Source: Omphiscola glabra (taxonomy: Eukaryota > Mollusca > Gastropoda > Lymnaeidae). From it: a stretch of DNA of 64,000 bases. The stretch lies in assembly GCA_964017045.1 (NCBI GenBank), contig OZ024810.1, forward strand, positions 17,851,204 through 17,915,203, given 5' to 3'. The notes beneath the pieces are model-generated. The model did not search any database. It was not told where the DNA came from and saw only the letters and a list, made by a program, of their open reading frames with translations. A program made the position numbers and the translations under genes. This document shows positions 22,301 through 34,300 of the stretch, piece after piece (position 1 is the stretch's first letter; each line of letters opens with the position of its first letter).

Positions 22301-25300
22301 ACAGGGGGGTGATGGGAAACCTGGAAAGTGTACGCACAAAATGGAACACTAGAGTTGTTTGTAATTGTAAAGTTGTCATCACTTGATGAAATGATTGAGG
22401 CATCATATTACTTGATGATTTTGTTTTAAATGAATTTTTTTATGAATTAAAGAAAAAAAGAAAGATGGATACAAAAAATTTCCTAAACAGCCTTGATCCA
22501 ATGATGGTGGAATTATTGGATTCAATGATGGTGGAATTATTGGATTCAATGATGGTGGAATTAAAACATTCTTTTATTCAATGATGGTGGAATTATTGGA
22601 TTCAATGATGGTGGAATTATTGGATTCAATGATGGTGGAATTATTGGATTCAATGATGGTGGAATTATTTGAATTAATGATGGTGGAATTATAACATTAT
22701 TTAATTCAATGATGGTGGCATTATTTCTTAACTTTTCCCATGAATAAGTAGGATACATGTATACACGATGGACAGTTGTGCTAAAAAAAACAACAACAAA
22801 AACCTTAGGGGATTTGAACAATATAGAAATCTTTGTGCAAATAGTAACTGCTCATCTTCTCCATAAACAAAACCCAGATGTGCCAAAGGGCATAAGGGAA
22901 ATATTATTAAGTTGTCCAAACAAAATCTACTGCTCAATATAACCAAGCAATCCAGCTAAATAAATCACACGTCAATCAGATTTTCTCAAGTACATTCTTT
23001 TGTTCCTTGATAATAAAGTTCTACGCATTGTGCAGTAAATGTGACAAAAATAAACTTAAAAACAAAAAACGTGACAACAAAAGATGTGACAATAACAAAC
23101 GTGACAACAAACAAATGTGACAACAAACAAATGTGACAACAAACAAATGTGACAAGTGCAGACGATGACCATAAATTGTATACAGGCAAGAATCACCTGT
23201 CTATCAAAACAGGATTAACCCTGATCAATGACTCACCTGCTCAGCAATAAATTTCCAGCCCTTGTCCTCACGCACACACTCATAAGTCTCCCCTAGGATG
23301 GGGTTGAAAGGTTTGTGCCCCTCTCTATAGAAAGAGCTTGCATAGCCGCTGACTGCAAAAGCAGCTATATAAATCTATGGGGGAAAATTGTCAAATAGAG
23401 CACAATATAAGTTTTAATTTAAGTTACAGAGAAATTATTTTTTAAACTTTTTTATGGTGGCCCGTGTACTAATATATAGTAATAGAGTGAAACTTTAAAA
23501 AAAAATTTTAAAAAATATATATATACTAAAATGTAATATGGAGAATAATTCTATTTAACCTGCATATTTTTTCAAATTGATCAGAATTTGCTAGCTTATA
23601 TAGTTTGAAAATAGGGATCACAATTAGCCAATTTATAATTTGAAAATAGAGATCATAATTAGCTAGTATATATGACGGCAGTTTGAAAATAGAGATCATA
23701 ACAATCACTTGCCCCCCTAGGAAGGTTTTGCCAATGATTAATTTTTTTAAAAACATATAACCACAGATATGCCATTTCACTCAGACAGCATTTCAATACG
23801 TTAAGCTCACCATACGTTCGTACGGGTCATCGTATTCCGCAGCTTTGTCCAGAAGTTCACTGTACTCAAGCTCTTCACACAATCTCTGAAAAGGGTGAAA
23901 TACGTCAGTGAAGTATTCAGTGAAACAGGTCAGTGAAATCCATCTATCAAATATGTTGGTGAAATACATTGTGAAATACATCTATCAAATATGTTGGTGA
24001 AACACATTGTGAAATACATCTATCAAATATGTTGGTGAAATACATTGTGAAATACATCTATCAAATATGTTGGTGAAACACATTGTGAAATACATCTATC
24101 AAATATGTTGGTGAAATACATTGTGAAATCCATCTATCAAACATGTTGGTGAAATACATTGTGAAATCCATCTATCAAATATGTTGGTGAAATACATTGT
24201 GAAATACATCAGCACGTTACAAATGTTTAATTTAAGCTACCAATTAGACACATCAGAATACAGAATTATAAAAGATCAACAAGAAGTGATCATACCCACT
24301 AAACCACAGTTAAAAGATCAACAAGAAGTACACATTGCACCCACTAAACAAGATCAAGAAGAAGTACACATTGCACCCACTAAACAAAATCAACAAGAAG
24401 TGATCGAATCATTTCCCAACAAATTAACGACCTCAAGTTATGGGAACTTATTTGTTCCTAAATCTGTCACTATTCACCACCAAGCTTCTGCTTCTGTTGG
24501 ACAAACCCAACAATGCTTGGGCACGGGTATTAGAAAGACTGGTTTGATAACACTGGATGCTCCACTCACTTCTTTGGCCCCCTATACAGGCACGCATTCT
24601 TTACCAACTGTCTGTTCTCTGTCACAACTTTCTCTCGGATACCTGCCCTTCCTTTTTATTCCGAACTTCTTTCGGTCTATTCACCCCTTTCGACAGCTTC
24701 GCTCCTCCGCAGACATACGCATTCTGTCCGTTCTAAAACACGCACTAAAACATATGTTGAACCATCTTTCTCTTTCTGCGCCCCCAAACAATGGAATTCT
24801 CTGCCACTACACATCCGCAATATACCAACCACCCAGGCCTTCAAAACTGCATTCAAAACACGCCTCTTTAAACTCTACTACCCCAACTGATTCCCCCCTC
24901 CCTGACCGATAAATGATGCTGCTGACTGCCGTCCATGGCTTGACATGTAAAGGTTCTAGGGTGGGTGGGGTGAATATACATTTGTTTTTGTTTTGTTGTT
25001 ATACAGCTGTTCTTTATTACATAAATGTATTTTATGTTAATGTAACGATTATGTCTCTTTTGCTAATATTTTATGTACAGCGAGGTGAGCCCAGCCCTAG
25101 GCTGGGGTACATAAATATATATAGCACCTCTAATAATAATAATAACAATTATAATCGCTGGTTTGAAAATAATGTTTATATTGTCATATGCTAAAATGGA
25201 CCTCCTTGAAAATTGTTCATTTAAACCAGAATGTTTTCAGTGTGTTTGTTATAAAGATGTTTGCTGTAATTGAACCAGTTCAATGAAACCACAAAGTTTC

Positions 25301-28300
25301 ATGAAACCACAAAGTTTCATGAAACCACAAGTTTCATGAAACCACAAAGTTTCATTCACACTCAAATTACAGCCCTCGGGCCGCCATACAGGTACTGGGG
25401 TAAAAAAATTGAAGAAAAAAAATAATAAGTCAGACATTGACCGTCTCATCAGCAAAAAGCAGCCCCCCCCCCCCCCACTTCTTCCCGTTGAAGTGCTAAT
25501 ATGTTTATTTTATATTGATTAACATTTTTCACAGTTTAAAATACATATTTCTTTTCAAACTAGTCCAGGCCCCCAAAAGTATCTGGGGGACATTTAAGTA
25601 TGAGGATCCCTTGTATAGAGCAATCAAGGAGTCTTTTCATCATCTCTACCTGCAGCATACTGAGAGGCTCATTGAGCGTCACAGGCATGGATATCTTGGT
25701 CAGGTCCTTTCCAATGTTACGATAGAGCAGATTCCACAGGCTGACATCTGGACTCTCAGGCTTGGGAACCGGCAGTCGGCTCCTCCTGCCCGTAGCACAG
25801 ATGGACTGCACACCGGTACCTGGGACAGAACGAACGGATCAGGCACAGTCAACAAATGCTGTCAAGTCAGAGCCTGGTAACTCTAAACAAGTGTGCAAAA
25901 AGTGAAAAATGTCATTAACATTTGTACGCTCTTGCCACTCAATTGTTCTCTTTTCATAGTTAACTCCGTGCGATTGTTTAGGCTCAAAGATGATGGCCCG
26001 CAAGGATAAAGTCAGAAAGAAACTTTCACGTCACAATCAGTGGCAAAAAAATCACCAGTAAACCAATAATACATTGAACAATGATGTGGATGAGTATGGT
26101 ATACCTGATATTCCACCTGTGTTGTCTGTATCATTCCCATCCTCTGAGATCTCACTAGATACTTCTTCATCTGATGGCTAAAATATAAATCAGATTTGAA
26201 TGTCAAACAGCACTGTTGAAGAGTTTGCACCTCAAACAGCACTGCTGAAGAATTTGTACCTCAAGCATCTCTGTTATTCCCATCCTCTGGTTTTACAATG
26301 TACATTAAAATTTACTTGGGCTCCATTGAGTCACATTTAACTTATTCATTTTTTGTTTCATTAAAAATAACAGAAACCTTGAAAACGACAAAAATCATTC
26401 TTAATGAAAGTGTTGTTTAAGTGTCATTTAAAATGATGAGAAACAATAAGTAATATTAATAAACAGCACTTTAACTATGTGTTTAAACATCTGTAGTACG
26501 TTGACAACAGACATTGGGCAAGTGAAAATTTTTAATAATTCTAAAACTAACAACAGAAACAACAGATCCAACCTAACTCTGATGAGGAGCCACTTATATA
26601 ACAACAGATTCAACCCACCTCTGATGAGGATTCTCTTATATAACAACAGATCCAACCCACCTCTGATGAGGAGTCACTTATAGTTCCTATATTCTCCTCT
26701 GCATCATAATATTCTGACAGTGAGAAACTGTCCAGGGACATGCTCTGGGCCAGGTTGGCCTTGTCGGTAGTTCGACTGATTCGCACAGAAGGCATTGGAG
26801 ACAACAGCGGCATCACTGGACCATCTGGTATATTGGAGTCTGCATGAATACGGCTGAGTCTGGCACGTAGCTCAGCATTCTGTTTTTGGACCTGCAGGTA
26901 AATGTCCAGAGTGATTACACATTTATCTCTCTGTATAATCCCCATCAGGCATAAAATACCTGCTAAAAGCTTTATACTTTAATACAACTATTTCCACTTA
27001 TTTGGTGGTGTCTAACAAAGAAGATGAACAAAAATTCACCTCCATCAAGGAATTCTTCATTGCCCCTAGTGATCCCGTGTCCAAGTCCTGCTCTAGTGCA
27101 TTTCTAATCCGTTCTCTTTCTGTACTGATCATGTTCAGTAAATCCTTCAACTTTATGAACACTGTTTCAGATAGAAAGAAATAATCATTACACTGATTCT
27201 CATAGAAAGAAATAATCATTACACTGATTCCGACAGAAAGAAATAATCCTTACACTGATTCCGACAGAAAGAAATAATCATTACACTGATTCAGATAGAA
27301 AGAAATAATCATTACACTGATTCCGACAGAAAGAAATAATCCTTACACTGATTCCGACAGAAAGAAATAATCATTACACTGATTCAGATAGAAAGAAATA
27401 ATCATTACACTGATTCAGACAGAAAGAAATAATCATTACACTGATTCAGACAGAAAGAAATAACCATTACACTGATTCCGACAGAATTAAATAATCATTG
27501 CACTGATTCAGAAATAAATAAATAATCATTACACTGATTCAGACAGAAAGAAATAATCATTACACTGATTCAGACAGAAAGAAATAATCATTACACTGAT
27601 TCAGACAGAAAGAAATAATCATTACACTGATTCAGACAGAAAGAAATAATCATTAATTTTAAAAAATCTTTATTTTAACTCATCAAATTAAAAACATGAA
27701 CAATGAATACAGCAGGAGAAGTACCCAAAGCAACCCCCCCCCCCCCCAACCACACACACATGCACATAAAAACAGCATATTCTTAAAATTATACCAAATA
27801 AAAACCAAAAAAAAGTAACATACTCGTTAAAATGCTACAGGAGAGGGTAAAAATGTCGACAACATTAAGTTTCAAAGAGTGTTTCTGTTACACTACCTGA
27901 CTCGGATTTGGACAGGAAATGCTCTCTGAGTTTTAGTTCTTGTATTCTGAACTCATGACCAGCAAAAAATGCAGGCTCGCTGGGCAGCTGGTTCGGACTG
28001 CTAGGGGGGAAATGGCCATTGCTGGAGTAGTTCAGCAGGTTCGGATTGGAAGCACTGGCGTGAAGACGGTCAGTCGGGGAGGGAGGCAACAGCAGAGGTA
28101 CACCTGGGCCACACCTGCTCATGCTCTGATGCTGTAGCAGACATATAACACATGAAGCACCGATGTCATTTTAAGTTTTGAAAGTTGGAGCAAAATTTAT
28201 TTTGACCACTGCCGCCCAAAATGTGATAAGCTAGGTTCAATGCCATTTATGTAAAAATAAATGACATGTGAAAGGAAACCAGATGAAAAGAAATCTGTCA

Positions 28301-31300
28301 GAGGTTTGAAGGACAAAAGAAGTACACAAGATTGGCACACAAACTTCACCAAGTGGGCAAGGGGATCAAGTTATCCACCCCCCCTCCCCCTTTTCAAATT
28401 CGAACAACATTCATAAATGCACACTTAAATCATGTATACAGTATACAGGGACCATCTAGGTCAGCTGTTCTCAACCTGTGGGTTGCGACCCCTTTGGAGG
28501 TTGCACGACCCTTTCCAAGGGGTCGCCAAAGATCAACTAAAAACACATATGCTCTGTAGTTATGAAGTATAACCGAAAATAACATTGTGGCCGGGGGTCG
28601 CCAGAACACTATGAACTGTATTAAAGGGTCGGGGCCATCGGAAGGTTGAGAACCACTGATCTAGGAGCAAATGAAGATGGTGGGATTGTGAATGAGTTTC
28701 TTCAAAAGCCAAATTTAAGTGTCTCAAACTTGAGTTTAGTCAGTTCAGTCATGAATGATAAAAACAGTAGACACTTAAAATGATTTCTTTTGAAATAATG
28801 CATTTCAATGAAAAGCGGTACTCAGTTTTATAGAATAATTAGATTTTTTTTTAATGATTTTTTTTTAAAAACTTAAATTGATGTAGTTTATTTGCTAAAG
28901 TTAAAACTAGCATCTCTCTTCCTGCCAGTTGATAATTTCACAATGTCAGCTATACATTTATAACTAAATTTGTTTACAAATAAGGATAATTTTTTTATAG
29001 TTAAGGTCAGGGTTTCCCAAACTTAAGGTCTGCACTACTCAAAACGATTTTACAAAGTCTCACACCCCTTATGAAATGAACAATGTTGATTTAAAGTGAA
29101 AATATGGACTTCTAATTTGTTCATTAAATTAAAAAAGAGAACTGTAGATCTAAAAAAATTAACTTCTGCAATAATTTATGTCATAACTTAAAAGTCAATC
29201 GCTAATTTTTTTTAATTAAATCTCTGTTCCTCCCAACCCTTGAAATGTGATCTTCCACCCCAATGAAACCCTGGTACAGATCTTTTATTTTAAGAATCAA
29301 ATTTTTTTAAAACTTAAATTAAAACTGATAGTCTATTTCTTGAGATGAGACATTTCCCCCCCCCCCCCCAAAAAAAAAAAAAAAATCAACAATTAATGAA
29401 AGGCAAGAAATGCACAAGTAAAATTAAAACTCTTAAAAAAACACTCAAAGGATGTTAGCAAAAACTAAAATGTTATGTTATAGAATGTTTGCAAAAAAGT
29501 AAAAGTTGTACCAAGCAGAAAGCTGGTTATATTTATCAAATTGGATCTTCAATTCTGTTGGTAATTTTGAAGAAAAGAACAAATAAAAATTATTTATAAG
29601 ACCAATGTAGCAACAACAACAAAAAAAGTAAATAATAAATTTAAAAAATTTTTTTTAAAAAGGTTAGATATTATGTTAGATATACCGTAATTGGTCTGGC
29701 TTATCTAATCTGAAAGCATTTTGATAAATAAAATAGCAAGGACATAGCTCTTTTAAAAAAAATCTTTGTTCATGAGTTCTAGCAAAGTTGGCCTCACCCG
29801 TAGTCTTGGTACCTTAAATATTTCATAATTTGTTTGATGTAAAATTCTTTGATAAGCAATTAAGTTAAGTTATAAACAATTTAGAAAAGCATATATATTT
29901 TGTCTGTACCCAATTTTTATCTGGTAACTACTGATGCTTGCTTAGTCAAAATGATTTATTTTCCAGCAAATATATTTAAATTGGCCAAAACAATTTTAAA
30001 AACGACACTATTTTCCTTTAGGCGGTAGACTGACAACATACAATATCGTCGTTAAAAAATCTTACATTAATTCAACACTATTACAACTGATATTGTTATC
30101 CTTTAAGTGACTTATAAGCGTCCTTTAAGGAAATAGCTTAAAAGGTTTAAAAGCTCAAAATAAAGAAATGAATACCTCTGTACTGAATGTTGTTGACAGT
30201 GGTAATCCCTGAATCTTCTCCAGCAAATCTCGTAGTTCACCAATCTCAGCCTGGCATGACTGCAAGTCTGCAAGAATACATGAAGCATTCCTTAGACTTA
30301 TTCTGCTGTCTACCCATACAACACCTGGCATTTGATGGCCTCAAAAATTTGCAATTTTGGTGGGGATGTCTGGGTATTTTTTTTTTATAGCTTTAGGGTT
30401 GTGTGTGTATGCATGTATATACATTTATTTATTTATATATATTATATATGTCATACTAGCGGGTTTATTTTTCATATACAAATCCTGATTTTTAGAAAAT
30501 AAAGAACTTTGCATAGAGCAAGTTTAAAACCTGTTTTTTGGGAAGAGTAAAAATTTAGTCATCCATTTCAGGAAGGGATTGAAAGTATTTTGCATAGCAT
30601 TGTTTTGTGTAGATTAGTTCTTCACAAACCCATTTCAAGACATACTTTGCCATGCGATAACACGAGTCTCAGACATCTGAGTAACTAGCTACTTCCAGTA
30701 TCCATTTATCCTTTTGTCCATGATGGTGTTAATCAGAATATTTATGTAGTTTACCTTGATGAAAAGTTTTCCAAAGGTTAACAAACTGACCCAAAATTGA
30801 GCACCTGACTCTTCTCTTCAGATCTTTTAAAGTTTAATATTAGTATTTACTAATTTGCATTTTAAATGCAACAGAAGATAAAACACAGAACAAACTTTGT
30901 CATCTATTATCACTGGACTCACTCAATCTCCACTGAAAAGTCTCTACACATCAAATGTGAATATGGTCTTGGAATAGGACCTTCAAGGGGATTTGGGGGG
31001 GGATTATCATACACAGCTGCATACCACGCCCAAGAGTTTATCATACACAGCTACGTACCACTCCCATTTATCATACACAGCTGCATACCACTCCCAAGAG
31101 TTTATCATACACAGCTACGTACCAGCTGTATACACTCCCAAGAGTTTATCATACACAGCTACGTACCACTCCCATTTATCATACACAGCTGCATACCATT
31201 CCCAAGAGTTTATCATACACAGCTGTATACCACTCCCAAGAGTTTATCATACACAGCTGTATACCACTCCCAAGAGTTTATCATACACAGCTGTATACCA

Positions 31301-34300
31301 CTCCCAAGAGTTTATGATAAACAACTGCATACCACTCCCAAGAGTCTATCATACACAGCTGCAGACCACTCCCAAGAGTTTACAGTAGCCTTACTTTTGC
31401 CACTAAGTTCAAAGCCTGAGGAATCCAGGAGCCAGGTCACAACACGACCTTGACCTCCTTTAAAGCTCGACTGCCTGATGACATCTCTCTTCAGTGGTTG
31501 TTGCAGTGCTATTTCAGGCAGGTTCGCAGCTGAAGATTCAAACCATCACAATAGTAACCTCAAACTATGTCATCATAATTGCTTATCCTCTCTGGTCGCA
31601 ACTCAAAGATTGGATAATGCTTCTCTAGGTTACAGCAGATATTTTTTTAATTGATAAAACAAAATTAAATTAAAAATATCTGGTAATATAACAGATTGAA
31701 TACAATCATGTGTTAAGTGGTGGCTGTGTGAGTTGCAAAATTAGGAGCTTCACATGAAATACTAATCACATAAGAACATTGTCAACTTGTTCATCATGAC
31801 ACTCTAAAATAATATGAACAGGTAAAGAAAAAAAAAGATACATTAATTTTATCAGTGGGTTTCAAGAAAACTAGTTGTGGAGTTGAACAGTGAAGAAAAC
31901 CATTTTGTTGAGTTGAACAGTGTGTGCTAAACAAACATCAGAGGGGGATTTGTGGTACACACAGCTGAGCCTTTAAGACATGTGTTAAGAATTGGCTGGT
32001 ACAAAGTAGTGACATTCATTTGGCTTAGCCTCCAGTGCACAGTGCAGGTTGAAAGGTTGGTGTCTCAAAACTTCTTTCTAGTTTTCTCTTCTAACTTATG
32101 CTGGTTACACTTTGCATAATGCCACTTGGTTCCTACTAACATACGCTGGTTACACTTTGCATACTGCTACTTGGGTCCTACTATCATATGCTGATTACAC
32201 TTTGCATACTGCTACTTGGGTCTTCCTAAAATATGCTGGTTACACTTTGCATACTGTTACTTGGGTCCTATTACCATATGCTGGTAACACTTTGCATACT
32301 GCTACTTGGGTCCTACTAACATATGCTGGTTACACTTTGCATACTGCTACTTGGGTCCTTTTCATCACCCAAAATATATACAGTTATTACAACTCAAGTA
32401 GAGTACTGGGGATGCATCACATAGACAATTTACTGGGTCATTTCACAATACACAAAAAAACTCACAGGTCAGAGTGGGTCTCTCCTCTACTGGGGAATTG
32501 ATTTCAGAGAGTCTTGTGGAGTCCTTTGTTCCGTACATGTACTCATGTTGACGATACAGGCGATGGTGGCGCAGCTGTTTTAGCCACTCATCAAACAAAC
32601 TTTTATCTTTCATCTTAAATAGAAAGATACATAAATATATTTATTTAAAATCTCAATCTTTAGTTTCTTCAGGAAAATTAAGGATTTTAATAGCATACAA
32701 GGACTTCTGCTACTGTAGGCAGACTGAGACCACTCTCAAACATACAAGGACTTATGCTACTGTAGGCAGACTGAGACCACTCTCAAACTTACAAGGACTT
32801 CTGCTACTGTAGTCAGACTGAGACCACTCTCAAGCATACAAGGACTTCTGCTACTGTAGGCAGACTGAGACCACTCTCAAGCATACAAGGACTTCTGCTA
32901 CTGTAGGCAGACTGAGACCACTCTCAAGCATACAAGGACTTCTGCTACTGTAGGCAGACTGAGACCACTCTCAAGCATACAAGGACTTCTGCTACTGTAG
33001 GCAGACTGAGACCACTCTCATTATAATGCTCAAATTCCCACCATGAAGGGTTACAAAGTGTACCAAATGCCCGGCTATGAGGGCTGGGTTCCACCAAACA
33101 TGTCAGAGATTTCAAGTGTTTGTTGGAGTAGTACATTAACCTATTATCAACCTTAACTAACACCAACACCTTTATTCAGCAGGCAAAGTGATCCCCTTAC
33201 AAGATATTGCTGGACAGTATTAACAGTACTCAATAACATGGGAATTGAATACATTTTCAATTTTTTAATTTCCTTTTGTTTTTGTGTTGTATCATATTAA
33301 GTGGGGCCTACCAATTCTACTGATTGTGACGTATATTAGTTATTATATGAGACAGAAACAGGCTGTTAAAAAAGTAAAAGTTGATATGTAGGTTAATCTA
33401 GCATGGCTGCCAATGGCATTATTTTTACGATGTATGTTCAAAAGGTTACATAAATATCTTTAACTTTCCCCCCATGCATCATGAAATATTTTAAATTTAA
33501 ACAATCCAGTTATGCCAACTTTCACCATACAACATTGAGTCTGGAACTAAAGATGAATAAAAGGGGAAAGATTTTAACCATCAGAAGATGATACAAAAAA
33601 TTATTAGAATTTTTAACAAGAAATTAAAAAAAAAAATATTTTAATGTAGCTTCTGGATCCTTAAGTGGCAGAAAATGTCTTTACTACTTAAAGGGCAAAA
33701 TGACCGAAAGTGTCCGTGACAATTTAGAGTTGTAAAACACGCGATCTCCAAAACTTTGCCAGACTTCCCATTGTGGGTGCCAGTTAAAAAGTGTTCAATC
33801 GGATTTTTTTGTATTTTTCAGGATTTTAGTTCTTTGTTTTTCAAAATGGATTTTGGCGATTCTGAAAACGATAGTGGAGATTTAGCTGGGTTCAATTTAA
33901 GTGACATTGAAGTGCACAAAATTGAGAGTGACTGTAAAATAGATGTTAATAATATTAGTGATATCAGCGTAAGCAGTGTTTTAAGTGTACACACTTCGAT
34001 TTTGTGGCAGTGTTTGTAAATAGTAAATAGATGACTGGCAATCACAAATATGTTGTATTTTGCAAATATTTGTGTTGTGTGGATGACTGGCAACATGGGA
34101 GTAAAATAATAAAATCTGCATTCATTTTCCTTTATTTTGTTTTTTATTTGACAAAATTTGTTCACCAAAACCTTAGATTTGATGTTTTTACTTACATAAC
34201 CCTAATTATTACTAAAAACCGGAAAAAATGTTGCCCGTTCAGAGCTAACAACAGGAAGAACGTCTGTCCTTAAACTTATTAAGTCCCCCGATATATGGAA

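Noticed and set aside
24181..24912. 243-codon plus-strand frame
   Set aside because: Runs through the 38-bp and 30-bp arrays and then an out-of-frame reading of a retrotransposon fragment.
30866..31453. 195-codon plus-strand frame
   Set aside because: Repeat translation of the 34-bp array, antisense to ORP exon 7.
32112..32501. 129-codon plus-strand frame with 15-residue repeats
   Set aside because: 45-bp minisatellite kept open because its length is divisible by three.
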